Shown piece by piece: positions 6,805-15,717 of a DNA stretch of 34,931 bases. Below the pieces are notes generated by a model, which searched no databases, had not been told where the DNA came from, and saw only the letters and a list, made by a program, of their open reading frames with translations. Position 1 is the first letter of the stretch, and each line of letters opens with the position of its first letter. This DNA is from an uncultured bacterium (GTDB lineage Bacteria; Verrucomicrobiota; Kiritimatiellia; CAIKKV01; CALHGX01), in assembly GCA_938031185.1 (NCBI GenBank), contig CALHGX010000033.1, positions 1-34,931 on the forward strand, written 5' to 3'. The translations under genes and the position numbers were made by a program.

Positions 6805-7611
6805 ATGAAACAGCACTTTGTTTTCGTCGGTTCAATCCTCATCGGTTTGGCGGCTTTCTTTCTCACGCACCAATACCTTCGGTCGGAACGCGCCAAACTC
6901 TATGCGGGGGCCGAACGCATCAAGGTGGTGGTGGCCGCCCGTGATCTGCCGGCCGGCGCAGCCATTCAAGTCGAAGACCTGGCCCAGAAGTCCGTCTTCA
7001 AGAGTGCGGTGGGGGAAAACGTTATCCTGCCGCGCGACGTAGACCTCGTGCTCAACAAGAAGCTCCGATACGGATTGAAGCGGCAGGAGCCGCTCTGGTG
7101 GTCCCACGTGGAAATGCCGCAGGGATTGCGGTCCGGTCTGTCCCCCATCATCAAAAAGGGCCTTCGCGCCATGTCCATCGCCATTGGCGGAGACGCCGCC
7201 GTCAGCGGCCTGGTCCAGCCGAATGATCGTGTGGACATACTCGGCACCTTCACCCTGCCGGCTCGCGGCAAGCCGGGCGTCACGGAGACGGTCACCATGA
7301 CCCTGCTTCAGGATGTGACCGTGCTGGCCACGGGACAGCGCCTCGCGCGCCAGGATTTCGAGGAACCGGACCCTTGGACACGCGGACTCGGCGGATACAG
7401 CACCATCACACTGGAAGTCACGCCCTTCGAGGCTGAAATACTGACGTTTGCGCAGAACGTGCAAGGTCGGCTCACTTTGGCCTTGCGGCATCCGGAAGAC
7501 ACGGGCTTTGAAAAAGAACTGCCACAAGTCAACGCCGACGGACTGGAAAGCCATCTGCCCCAGATCAACCAGCACCGTCAGCGGATTCTGCGTCACAAGA
7601 CAGATGGGTGA
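6805..7611 (+). CDS. cpaB: CpaB/RcpC, Flp pilus assembly periplasmic protein
   Basis: A 268-residue CpaB family protein. It has an N-terminal transmembrane helix (about residues 4-22), a SAF domain (about 38-105, with the family pattern AARDLPAGAAIQVEDL), and an RcpC-type beta domain including GLVQPNDRVDIL. CpaB/RcpC is thought to link the inner-membrane platform to the outer-membrane secretin CpaC. No secretin gene is next to it here, which is unusual because cpaB and cpaC are normally adjacent. ATG 6805 is preferred over GTG 6784, with GGGAG upstream. The gene follows the unknown exported protein by 24 bases and precedes the ATPase by 9. Confidence 0.88.
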   Translation: MKQHFVFVGSILIGLAAFFLTHQYLRSERAKLYAGAERIKVVVAARDLPAGAAIQVEDLAQKSVFKSAVGENVILPRDVDLVLNKKLRYGLKRQEPLWWSHVEMPQGLRSGLSPIIKKGLRAMSIAIGGDAAVSGLVQPNDRVDILGTFTLPARGKPGVTETVTMTLLQDVTVLATGQRLARQDFEEPDPWTRGLGGYSTITLEVTPFEAEILTFAQNVQGRLTLALRHPEDTGFEKELPQVNADGLESHLPQINQHRQRILRHKTDG

Positions 7612-7620
7612 GCTTTTGAC

Positions 7621-9273
7621 ATGAACGCCGAAGGAGTACGACTCATTGTCACCCGCCCAGTCGGACCGAAGGAGAAGTACCATCTCAAGGCCGGCGTTTT
7701 TACCATTGGAGCGGACAAGGATAACGACATCATCCTTGATGCCCCACCAGTTCGCTGGCGCCATGTCATATTGAGTGTGCAGCCTGACTCCGTGGTCCTT
7801 GAGAACCTCGCCGATCCCGATTCGGTGCTTCTTGGTCAAAAACCGGTCAACGGTCGCGTGGCTTGGTTGCCAGGCTTGCCGGTGCGTATCGGCCCTTTTA
7901 GTCTGGCCTTGGAGTCACAGGCTCCATCACCCGGGCCGGCCAATGGGAGCCATGTCGATCCGCCACGGCCCCCTTCGGCCCGCCCCCCCGACGTGCGGCG
8001 GCGGGCGATCAAGAAACAGATCCACGATGAGCTCTTGAAACGGCTGGACCTCAAGCGCCTGACGGCAAGCCACACTGACGAAACCGATCTGCGCCAGAAG
8101 GCCCGTCAAACCATCCATCAGATCATCCGCGACATTCGCGACGATCTGCCGTCCGATCTATCAGCCGAAGCCCTAGCCAAAGACGTGTTTGACGAGGCCA
8201 TGGGCCTGGGACCGATCGAAGACTTGCTGGCCGATCCCGAGATCACGGAAATCATGGTGAACGGGCCGGAGCAGGTCTACGTGGAGCGAGCCGGCCGTCT
8301 GCACCGAACGGATCGCTGCTTTCTCGACGACGAGTCGGTTCGGGCCGTCATCGAACGCATTGTGGCGCCCATCGGCCGCCGCATTGACGAAAGCCAGCCG
8401 TATGTGGATGCGCGCCTGCCTGACGGTTCGCGGGTCAACGCGATCATCCCGCCCCTCTCCCTCGTCGGATCCTGCCTGACGATCCGCAAATTTTCGCGCG
8501 AGCCCTTCACGGTCGCCAATCTGCTGGAGTTCGACACCCTCAGCGTGCCGATGGCCGAGTTCCTGAAAGCATGCGTCCTGCTGCGCCGCAACATCATAGT
8601 GTCGGGCGGCACCGGCTCCGGAAAAACCACGCTGCTTAACGTGGTTAGTTCCTTCATCCCCGAAAACGAGCGGATTGTGACCATCGAGGACGCTGCCGAG
8701 CTGCGCCTGACGCAGCCGCATGTGATTCGGCTGGAAGCGCGCCCTCCCAACATCGAGGGCCGGGGCGCCATCACCGTCCGGGACTTGGTTCGCAACGCGT
8801 TGCGCATGAGACCTGACCGTATCGTTGTGGGCGAATGCCGGGGAGGCGAGGCGCTCGACATGTTGCAGGCCATGAACACGGGCCATGAGGGATCCCTTAC
8901 CACCGTTCACGCCAATTCGCCCCGCGACGTCATTTCGCGGCTCGAAACCATGGTGCTCATGTCCGGCATGGACCTTCCGCTGCGGGCCATTCGCGAACAA
9001 ATCGGCTCCGCCATCCACCTCATCGTTCACACCGCCCGCTACAGCGACGGCTCCAGGAAGATCAGCCGCATCTCCGAACTGGTCGGCATGGAAGGCGATT
9101 CGATCACCATGCAGGATCTCTTCGAATACACTCAAACCGGCGTAGCCCCCGACGGCCACGTAATCGGGCGCTACGCGCCGACCGGTTCCGTGCCCACCTT
9201 CGTCGAAATGATGACGGCTCGCGGCATCCGGCTCGATCCGGCTGTTTTTGATCCCAGCGCTAAACGAGGATGA
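7621..9273 (+). CDS. cpaF: TadA/CpaF secretion ATPase with N-terminal FHA-like domain
   Basis: A 550-residue hexameric ATPase of the type II/IV secretion superfamily that powers Flp pilus assembly. Residues about 1-100 form an FHA-like beta domain (FTIGADKDNDIILD, VRWRHVIL, ENLADPD). A Pro-rich linker runs to about 125. The CpaF core follows, with Walker A GGTGSGKTT (329-337), the Asp box near IEDAAEL (355-361), Walker B IVVGECRGGE (401-410) and the His box GHEGSLTTVHAN (421-432). CpaF proteins usually lack an FHA domain. In this one the canonical GR is GA and the pThr-contacting Ser of the SxxH motif is Arg, so phosphopeptide binding is doubtful. The gene lies tight between cpaB and tadB, in one operon. 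Confidence 0.92.
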   Translation: MNAEGVRLIVTRPVGPKEKYHLKAGVFTIGADKDNDIILDAPPVRWRHVILSVQPDSVVLENLADPDSVLLGQKPVNGRVAWLPGLPVRIGPFSLALESQAPSPGPANGSHVDPPRPPSARPPDVRRRAIKKQIHDELLKRLDLKRLTASHTDETDLRQKARQTIHQIIRDIRDDLPSDLSAEALAKDVFDEAMGLGPIEDLLADPEITEIMVNGPEQVYVERAGRLHRTDRCFLDDESVRAVIERIVAPIGRRIDESQPYVDARLPDGSRVNAIIPPLSLVGSCLTIRKFSREPFTVANLLEFDTLSVPMAEFLKACVLLRRNIIVSGGTGSGKTTLLNVVSSFIPENERIVTIEDAAELRLTQPHVIRLEARPPNIEGRGAITVRDLVRNALRMRPDRIVVGECRGGEALDMLQAMNTGHEGSLTTVHANSPRDVISRLETMVLMSGMDLPLRAIREQIGSAIHLIVHTARYSDGSRKISRISELVGMEGDSITMQDLFEYTQTGVAPDGHVIGRYAPTGSVPTFVEMMTARGIRLDPAVFDPSAKRG

Positions 9274-9274
9274 T

Positions 9275-10159
9275 ATGGCCCTCTACCCCTTGCTGATCGC
9301 CGTGCTTTTCGGAACGTGTTTCGGCGGACTTGCTTTTTCCCTGATCAGCGCCGTGCGCAAAGAAATGCAGGATTACGAGCAGGTTCACCTGGCCGATACG
9401 GCCCGCCAATTTGAAGACCTGTTTCTTTTCATCCCCCCCGCCAGACTTCTGAAGCTCGCTCGCGCGGCCGCGATCGCCGCTTTTCTGGTCGCCGTTCTGG
9501 TGTTCGGAGATTTCCAAAGCCCCGGCGGCTGGGCTCGCGGCCTGTTGCTGGGTGCCGCCGCCGCATGGGCCGCCCTCTATGCGCCTCGTCTCGCTCTTCG
9601 CCTGGCCAGAACCCGGCGCCTGCGCCGCTTCAACCAACAGTTGCCGGACACCCTCATGACCATGAGCAACGCGCTGCGTTCAGGCTACAGCATCCTTCAG
9701 GCGTTCGAGGCGGTCGTCAAGGAGGGCCGAAATCCTATCGCCCAGGAATTCGGAGTGTTCCTTCAACAGAACCGCGTCGGCCTTCGCTTCGAAGACGCCT
9801 TGCGCCAGATGGAGCAGCGCGTCGCCAGCGAAGACCTGACGCTGATGGTGCTGGCGGTCGAAACGGCCCGTCAGACCGGCGGCAATTTGACCGAGATCTT
9901 TGACCGGATTGCCATGACCGTGCGTGAGCGGCTCCGCATCGAAGAACGAGTTCGCGCCTTGACCGCGCAGGGCCGCTTGCAAGGCATCATCGTGGGTGCC
10001 ATTCCTCTCTTTCTGTTGATGGTGATGGCCGTTCTGGATCCTCCGCTGATGAACGCGTTCTTTGCCTCGCGCGCCGGATGGTCTCTGCTCGTCGTTGTGC
10101 TCGTCATGGAAGGGGTCGGCGCTTGGCTCATCCGTCGCATCATTCGAATCAGGGTCTGA
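9275..10159 (+). CDS. tadB: TadB, inner-membrane platform protein of Flp pilus
   Basis: A 294-residue T2SSF-domain protein. It has two N-terminal membrane segments (about residues 4-24 and 66-110), then the cytoplasmic T2SSF helical bundle (QLPDTLMTMSNALRSGYS, the family signature), and paired C-terminal helices (about 240-285). TadB and TadC form the inner-membrane platform driven by the CpaF ATPase. Start 9275 lies one base after the cpaF stop, with GAGG 6 bases upstream, implying translational coupling. Length and topology are normal for the family. Confidence 0.9.
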   Translation: MALYPLLIAVLFGTCFGGLAFSLISAVRKEMQDYEQVHLADTARQFEDLFLFIPPARLLKLARAAAIAAFLVAVLVFGDFQSPGGWARGLLLGAAAAWAALYAPRLALRLARTRRLRRFNQQLPDTLMTMSNALRSGYSILQAFEAVVKEGRNPIAQEFGVFLQQNRVGLRFEDALRQMEQRVASEDLTLMVLAVETARQTGGNLTEIFDRIAMTVRERLRIEERVRALTAQGRLQGIIVGAIPLFLLMVMAVLDPPLMNAFFASRAGWSLLVVVLVMEGVGAWLIRRIIRIRV

Positions 10160-10178
10160 CAAATATGGAGCCCCGGAC

Positions 10179-11081
10179 ATGATATGGATCTTGAGCGCCC
10201 TTTGGGCGGCGGGCGCTGCCGGCCTCGCCTGGCATGCCGGGTGGGTCGCCAGGCAGATCACCTACGTCACGCTGGCCGACGGCCGTAAGCAGGAGCGGCG
10301 CCTACCCTGGCTCTTCCGTTCGCTGTTGCCCTTCGCGCCCAATCTGACCAGATTCTTCGATCACCCCCGCTTTGAACGGCTGCGGCAACGGATTCAGGCC
10401 GACCTAGTGGCGGCCGGATACGAGGGACTGCTGACGGCGGGCGAATTCCTGGCCCTGCGGGTGCTGGTCGGCGGGACCACCAGTGTGGCGCTCTGCGCAT
10501 TGATCCGGCTGATTCTCGCGGCAAAACCCGGCGCCGCGGGGGCGCTTGGCGTTTTCCTGTATGCCGCCGCTTTGGGCTTCGCGGCGGCTTATCCCGGCCT
10601 TTGGCTCCGCGGCGCGGCGCGCGCCCGGCAACGCCAGGTGGAGCTCGCCTTGCCCTTTGTCCTCGATCTGCTCACGCTGTCCGTCGAGGCCGGCCTCGAT
10701 TTTATGACCGCCATCCGGCGTATTGTGGAGCGCCGGACCATGGACCCGCTGGGCGAAGAAATGCTTCGAGTCTTTCGCGAGGTGCAGATCGGACGCACGC
10801 GACGGGACGCGTTGCGCGACATGGCCCGGCGCGCCGCTCAATCGGACCTGCAAGCCGTGGTCAACGCCCTCGTTCAAGCCGATGAGCTCGGCGTCAGCCT
10901 GGGCCAAACACTGCGCCTGCAAGCCGACCTCATCCGTATGCGCCGATTCATGCGGGCTGAGAAAATGGCCAACGAAGCGCCCGTGAAAATGATCTTTCCC
11001 TTGGTGGTCTTCATTTTTCCGGCCGTGTTTCTGGTGCTGCTCGGGCCGATCGTGCTCCAATTCGTCCAGCGCGGCTTTTGA
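10179..11081 (+). CDS. tadC: TadC, second inner-membrane platform protein
   Basis: A 300-residue T2SSF-domain protein paralogous to TadB. It has an N-terminal helix, two central membrane segments (about 95-140), the T2SSF region (ALPFVLDLLTLSVEAGLDF) and a long C-terminal hydrophobic segment (about 268-295). The start ATG at 10179 has GGAG 8 bases upstream; the longer frame to 10062 lies inside tadB. It is the last gene of the Tad operon. It converges with the MFS gene, leaving only 6 bases between stops and no visible terminator, so read-through into the antisense of that gene is possible. Confidence 0.9.
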   Translation: MIWILSALWAAGAAGLAWHAGWVARQITYVTLADGRKQERRLPWLFRSLLPFAPNLTRFFDHPRFERLRQRIQADLVAAGYEGLLTAGEFLALRVLVGGTTSVALCALIRLILAAKPGAAGALGVFLYAAALGFAAAYPGLWLRGAARARQRQVELALPFVLDLLTLSVEAGLDFMTAIRRIVERRTMDPLGEEMLRVFREVQIGRTRRDALRDMARRAAQSDLQAVVNALVQADELGVSLGQTLRLQADLIRMRRFMRAEKMANEAPVKMIFPLVVFIFPAVFLVLLGPIVLQFVQRGF

Positions 11082-11087
11082 CGCGAC

Positions 11088-12542
11088 TCAGCGTCCTAGC
11101 CGTTGGCGTCCCGCCCGCAGCTTATATGTCCAACGCCCCGCCCGCGCAAAAAGGCGTACCGGCGGCAGCACCACCTGTTGCAGGCCGACGAACACCAACT
11201 GCCCCGCATAGCGCAGCGCCTCCCGCGTTGAGCCCGCCCCGCGATCCTCAAGCCGATGGGCCAACGCCAGCGGAATCATGCGCAACAACATGGACAGCCA
11301 GAACATCACGCCATGGTACGTCAGCGGCCAGCCCAGCAAGTCGCCGTGCCATCGCGACAAGGCCTCCGCCAGCCACCCCCCGAACAAGCCGCTAAGGAAT
11401 CCCATCACGGCCACGGTCACGCTCTGGAGTGCCGCGCAGGCGCTCCCATATCGCCTGGACCCGAGCGATTCGCTCATCCCAAGCAACATGTTGAAATTCG
11501 CTAGCTCCACGCCCGGCCATGCAAACGAAGCCAGCATGGCCACAAGAAAGGGTCCAACCCAATGTTCCCTCGTCATAAACATCCATGGCACCGCACCATG
11601 AAGAACCATGATGAGGGCGATCTTCAAGACCGGCCGACGGCCAAAACGGTCCAGCAAACGGCCCCACAGAGGAAAAGCCAGCATCCCCGCAACCATAGGG
11701 CCAACTACCACCAGCAGATTGGCCTGCATGTTGCTCACGTGCGCCACGTCGAACAGGTACAACCAGATGTACGGCCCTGTGAACGTCACGGAAAAAGTCA
11801 AGGAGCCGACATAGCAAAGGAAAAGGCGAAAGCTTCGGTCCTGCAGCGGTTGCCGGATCAGTCGCCAGAGGTTCACTTCCGGATCCGGACGCCGCCGCTC
11901 CACGGCGGGCACCCGCGTGAAACAAAGAAAATCGGCCACGCCAAATACCGATCCGATGATCAGCAAAGCGGATATCATCCGCGGCAAACGCATGCCCACC
12001 CCGTCCCCCGCCCTCCAGTCCAGCAGCCAGCCCGCGGCCATTGTGACCACCAAACCGACCATCTGCCCAATCTGCGTGCGGCGGGAAAAATACCTTCCGC
12101 GAATCCCCGGCGGAACCAGGTCGGCCATCCACGACACCCAACCTGGCCCCGCCATCTGCCCAAGCAAAGAGGTGGCGAACAGCATCACCACAAGGCCGGT
12201 CCACCAATAGACTTGTGGCAGCACCCATGGAATCAACCCGATGACCGCCCACAACAGCCGGTGGATGCAGCCCGACAGAATAAAAAACACTTTCCTGTGC
12301 CCATAGCGTTCAAGAAAGTAGCTGGCGGGCAACTGTATCAAGGACGCGGCGGAGATCAGTCCCGCCATAAGCCCAAACGCGAACTTCGGCATTTCCATCC
12401 ACTGCGCGTACCGTGTCAGAACAGCCCCACTGGTTAGGTGGAGCCAGACGGAGCCAAAGATCCATCCCAGCACGACCAGGCGCAGAGAATGGCGCAGGCT
12501 TTCGGCTGCTTCACGCGCTGTGGAACTCCGACCCGATGTCAT
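11088..12542 (-). CDS. Major facilitator superfamily transporter, substrate unknown
   Basis: A 484-residue integral membrane protein with about 12 hydrophobic segments. MFS loop signatures are visible: ERYGHRK after the second helix (motif A variant) and the duplicate GRLLDRFGRRPV between the two halves. It could be a sugar, drug or metabolite carrier; sequence alone does not give the substrate. ATG 12542 is taken as the start because the segment upstream of it (to an alternative start at 12602) is polar and unlike the family, though the ribosome site is weak either way. It follows rsmB by 73 bases on the same strand and is the last gene of the long minus-strand directon. Confidence 0.8.
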   Translation of the reverse strand: MTSGRSSTAREAAESLRHSLRLVVLGWIFGSVWLHLTSGAVLTRYAQWMEMPKFAFGLMAGLISAASLIQLPASYFLERYGHRKVFFILSGCIHRLLWAVIGLIPWVLPQVYWWTGLVVMLFATSLLGQMAGPGWVSWMADLVPPGIRGRYFSRRTQIGQMVGLVVTMAAGWLLDWRAGDGVGMRLPRMISALLIIGSVFGVADFLCFTRVPAVERRRPDPEVNLWRLIRQPLQDRSFRLFLCYVGSLTFSVTFTGPYIWLYLFDVAHVSNMQANLLVVVGPMVAGMLAFPLWGRLLDRFGRRPVLKIALIMVLHGAVPWMFMTREHWVGPFLVAMLASFAWPGVELANFNMLLGMSESLGSRRYGSACAALQSVTVAVMGFLSGLFGGWLAEALSRWHGDLLGWPLTYHGVMFWLSMLLRMIPLALAHRLEDRGAGSTREALRYAGQLVFVGLQQVVLPPVRLFARAGRWTYKLRAGRQRLGR

Positions 12543-12615
12543 CGTGCATACCCCAACCCTTGGTCCGCAACAGAAACCGCGCTGTACCCCAGTCCAACTC
12601 AAAAGAAAAGATTAA

Positions 12616-13908
12616 TCAGCCGCGGCGCTTCCGCAGCCGTACCGCATAGGCCCCGTCCACCCCGTCCGACGGCGGAAACGTGCACCGCTCCTCCTCCAGC
12701 ATAAAGTCGGCGTGCCCCGCCAGCCAAGCGCGCACCATCTGTTGGTTTTCCTCTTCTTCAAGACTGCATGTGCTGTAGACCAGCCGTCCCCCCGCTCTAA
12801 GCCGCGGAGCCGCCGCGTCTAGAAACGCCCTTTGCTGCTCTGTCATCTGCCGCAACCGGGCCGCCGCAAATCGCCAGCGCGCGTCCGGACGGCGTCGCAA
12901 GACCCCGGTGTTTGTGCAGGGCACATCGAGCAAAATCCCGTCAAACAGCCTCCCTTCGTCGAGGAGACTCGCTGCGTCCCGGCGCCTGGCGTCGGCTTGC
13001 ACGACAACCAAGTTCTTCAGCCCCGCCCGTCGCGCGTTGTCCCGAAGCAGTCCGAGGCGATCCTCATGTAGATCGGCCGCCACCAGTTCGCCCCGCCCTT
13101 CCATCTGCTCCGCAACCGCAACCGCCTTTCCGCCAGGTGCGGCGCACGCATCGAGCAGCCGCTCGCCCGGCTCCGGCGCCAGCAGATCGACCGCCAACAG
13201 CGTGGAGGGATCTTGAACAAAGAACATGCCTTCCTTGTATCCCGGCACCTTATCCACAGCGACGCCGCGCGGCAGCACCACCATGCGGTTCGGCGCAAAG
13301 GGATGCCTTTTTGCGCCAATGCCTTCCGTTGCCAATCGCGCCACAAAATCATCCACTGAAGTCCGGTGGCGGTTGATGCGCACAATCACCTCGGCTGGCT
13401 GGTTGTTCCATCGGCACAAGGCTTCCGTCTGCTCCGCCCCAAAAAGCCTGTGCCAGCGCTGGAGCAGCGTCTCGGGATGCGACTTGCGCACGCCCAATGG
13501 TTGCAGAGCCAGTTTATGGCGAAGTGTCTCCGCTTCCCGTAACGTGGTCCGCAGCACCGCGTTCACGAAAGCGGCTCTTGCCCCAGAGCCCATCGCTTTT
13601 GCCAAGTCAACGGATTCGTGCACAACCGCATAAGGAGGCCCCGCCCGCATGTAAAACAGCTCATAAAGCGCCGCCAGCAGAAGGCCGTGCAGCACGTCGT
13701 CCGGCCGCCGGGGCGCGATGCATGCGATGATCCAGTCAAGCGCACGACAATACTTCACCGCTCCGTAGACAACCTCCATGACAAATCCCCGATGCGGAAA
13801 GCTCGGCCCGAGCAATCGATCGGGAAACGCGCCCGTGCCGAGCCAGTGTCCAAGGATTTCGGCCGCCAGTCCGCGCTCGGAAACCGTCCCGGCGTCACGC
13901 TTCGCCAT
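12616..13908 (-). CDS. rsmB: RsmB-type 16S rRNA (cytosine-C5) methyltransferase
   Basis: A 430-residue SAM-dependent RNA m5C methyltransferase, which in E. coli modifies C967 of 16S rRNA. Residues about 8-135 form a NusB-like RNA-binding domain (VVHESVDLAKAMG, AFVNAVLR). The Rossmann-like domain has the SAM motif LLDACAAPGGKA (251-262), motif IV DVPCTNTG with Cys331 and motif VI STCSLEE with Cys381, the catalytic nucleophile; both cysteines are intact. Start 13908 overlaps the end of rlmN by 14 bases. Another in-frame ATG at 13935 sits in an almost identical context (CCATGGTCTGT on the plus strand at both), so the start is not certain. Its neighbour rlmN also modifies rRNA. Confidence 0.9.
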   Translation of the reverse strand: MAKRDAGTVSERGLAAEILGHWLGTGAFPDRLLGPSFPHRGFVMEVVYGAVKYCRALDWIIACIAPRRPDDVLHGLLLAALYELFYMRAGPPYAVVHESVDLAKAMGSGARAAFVNAVLRTTLREAETLRHKLALQPLGVRKSHPETLLQRWHRLFGAEQTEALCRWNNQPAEVIVRINRHRTSVDDFVARLATEGIGAKRHPFAPNRMVVLPRGVAVDKVPGYKEGMFFVQDPSTLLAVDLLAPEPGERLLDACAAPGGKAVAVAEQMEGRGELVAADLHEDRLGLLRDNARRAGLKNLVVVQADARRRDAASLLDEGRLFDGILLDVPCTNTGVLRRRPDARWRFAAARLRQMTEQQRAFLDAAAPRLRAGGRLVYSTCSLEEEENQQMVRAWLAGHADFMLEEERCTFPPSDGVDGAYAVRLRKRRG

Positions 13909-15019
13909 GGTCTGTCCCCGAATGTTTTGGCCCATGGTCTGTTCCGGCGGTTGAACGGCGGATTCGCAGTTGTCCACAAGCGGCGCGAAGACGGGCGCCC
14001 TTGGAAGCCCGCAACGTCACATGGACGCCCCCCCGCTTGAGCGCCTCCGCAAACGCGGCCACGGCCGTCCTGGATGTGGGTCGCCCCCCAAATCCGGCCA
14101 CATCGCTCAATGGAATGAGATTAACTCGGCCCCTCAAAGGCCGAATCAGGCGGACCAATTTCGCCGCCTGCGCCGGCGCATCGTTCACCCCGGCAATCAA
14201 GGTGTACTCGAACGTGATTATTCGGCCGGTGGCTTCATCGTAGCGGCGGCACGCCTCGAGCAACATGCCAAGCGGATATCGCCGGTTCACAGGCATCAAG
14301 CGGGACCGCAGCGCGTCATCCGGTGCATGAAGCGACACGGATAATTCCACCTGCAGGCCTTCCTTCGACAACCGTTCGATGCCGGGAACGATTCCGCAGG
14401 TGCTGATGGTGATGTGACGGGCCCCAATGGCCAGTCCCCGCGGATCGTTTATAATCCGAATCGCGCGCAACACTTCCTCATAGTTGTCCAGCGGCTCGCC
14501 GATTCCCATCATCACAATCCGTTCGGGCACGGCCGAGAGCACCCGCGCCGCGGCGACCACCTGGGCAACGATTTCCGCCCCAAACAGATTCCGCACAAAA
14601 CCGGCCTGCCCGCTCGCGCAAAAAGCGCAAGCATAGCGGCAGCCAACCTGGCTTGAAACACAAACGGTGTTCCACCTCCGTCCCTCTTCTCTAGCCCCGC
14701 GAGTCACTGCCGCTTTCAACGGAATAATCACCGACTCAATGCGCTCGCCGTCCTCCAGCCCGAAGAGCAGCTTGCGTGTTTCACCTTCCGCCCCCTCGGT
14801 CTCCATCAGCCGTAAGGGCGACAGGCCAAATCGGTCGGCCAGCCGCATCCTGAACCCCGACGGCAAGTTTGTCATTTCAGACCACTCGCCGGCCCAGTGG
14901 GCATACACCCATTGCCAGATTTGCGCCGCCCGATATGGCGGCTCGCCCATCTCCTTCACCGCCTGCTCCAGGTCGGAGAACGACAGGCCGTGAATCGGAA
15001 TACGAAAGGAATGGCTCAT
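13895..15019 (-). CDS. rlmN: RlmN, dual-specificity 23S rRNA/tRNA m2A methyltransferase
   Basis: A 374-residue radical SAM enzyme that methylates C2 of A2503 in 23S rRNA and A37 in some tRNAs. The CX3CX2C cluster motif is C127-C131-C134 (CRYACAFC). The GEPLDNY motif at about 174-180 binds SAM. Catalytic Cys348 lies in AACGQL, with the partner Cys at 120 in WNTVC. Length is typical apart from a 16-residue tail after RIRRSTA with a repeated GTDHG, probably a read-through extension overlapping rsmB. Start 15019 gives the usual N terminus; GGAGG lies 12 bases upstream. It is 70 bases downstream of hisB on the same strand. Confidence 0.95.
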   Translation of the reverse strand: MSHSFRIPIHGLSFSDLEQAVKEMGEPPYRAAQIWQWVYAHWAGEWSEMTNLPSGFRMRLADRFGLSPLRLMETEGAEGETRKLLFGLEDGERIESVIIPLKAAVTRGAREEGRRWNTVCVSSQVGCRYACAFCASGQAGFVRNLFGAEIVAQVVAAARVLSAVPERIVMMGIGEPLDNYEEVLRAIRIINDPRGLAIGARHITISTCGIVPGIERLSKEGLQVELSVSLHAPDDALRSRLMPVNRRYPLGMLLEACRRYDEATGRIITFEYTLIAGVNDAPAQAAKLVRLIRPLRGRVNLIPLSDVAGFGGRPTSRTAVAAFAEALKRGGVHVTLRASKGARLRAACGQLRIRRSTAGTDHGPKHSGTDHGEA

Positions 15020-15089
15020 GGCGTGGCTATTCCTCCGGCGCGCTTGGCGCTCGGAGTCCCAAGGACGCTCCGGCCGCGCTTCAGGCCTT

Positions 15090-15680
15090 CTACAACTGCC
15101 CCTTGCTCGATGGGACGCCGCGAAGACGCGCATCCCGGGCACAGGACATTTTCAGCGCACAGGCCAGCGCTTTGAAAATGGACTCGTACACGTGGTGCGC
15201 GTCCCGGCCGTACCGCTGGATAACATGCAAATTCATTCGACCTTTCGTGCAAAAGGCACGCAGAAATTCCTCCACTAGTTGCAGATCAAAGCCGCGAACC
15301 ACCCTTGGGCGAATGGTCGTCTGCAGCACAAGATACGGGCGTCCGCCCAAATCCACCGCTACTTCGCTCAACGCATCATCCATGGGAACCAGGGCCCAGC
15401 CATATCGGGCAATGCCACGGCGATCGCCCAGCGCCTCGTCCAGCGCCTGTCCCAGCACCAACCCCGTGTCCTCCACGGTATGGTGATCGTCCACCTCAAG
15501 ATCGCCTTTGGCCGTCAACCGAAGATCCATCCCTGCATGCTTGGCCAGCAATGTCAGCATGTGATCGAGGAAAGGAATGCCCGTTCGAACGCGGGACGCC
15601 CCAGTTCCGTCCAGATTCAGGTCCACGGAAATTCCGGTTTCCTTCGTTTTCCTTTCGCAACGCACTTTTCGTGCCTGCAT
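15090..15680 (-). CDS. hisB: Imidazoleglycerol-phosphate dehydratase (monofunctional HisB)
   Basis: A 196-residue enzyme that converts imidazoleglycerol phosphate to imidazole acetol phosphate, step six or seven of histidine synthesis. The metal-binding motifs are HHTVE (66-70) and HHVYE (162-166), with FLDHM near residue 38; all are intact. It lacks the histidinol-phosphatase domain fused to HisB in E. coli. The start ATG 15680 has GGAG about 9 bases upstream. It is 37 bases after hisC, giving gene order hisD-hisC-hisB, the order of catalysis in reverse for D. No other his genes are in the window. Confidence 0.95.
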   Translation of the reverse strand: MQARKVRCERKTKETGISVDLNLDGTGASRVRTGIPFLDHMLTLLAKHAGMDLRLTAKGDLEVDDHHTVEDTGLVLGQALDEALGDRRGIARYGWALVPMDDALSEVAVDLGGRPYLVLQTTIRPRVVRGFDLQLVEEFLRAFCTKGRMNLHVIQRYGRDAHHVYESIFKALACALKMSCARDARLRGVPSSKGQL

Positions 15681-15717
15681 CGCCTTTTCTCCTTTCTAAA
15701 CCCGCCGGCTCCCGCCC

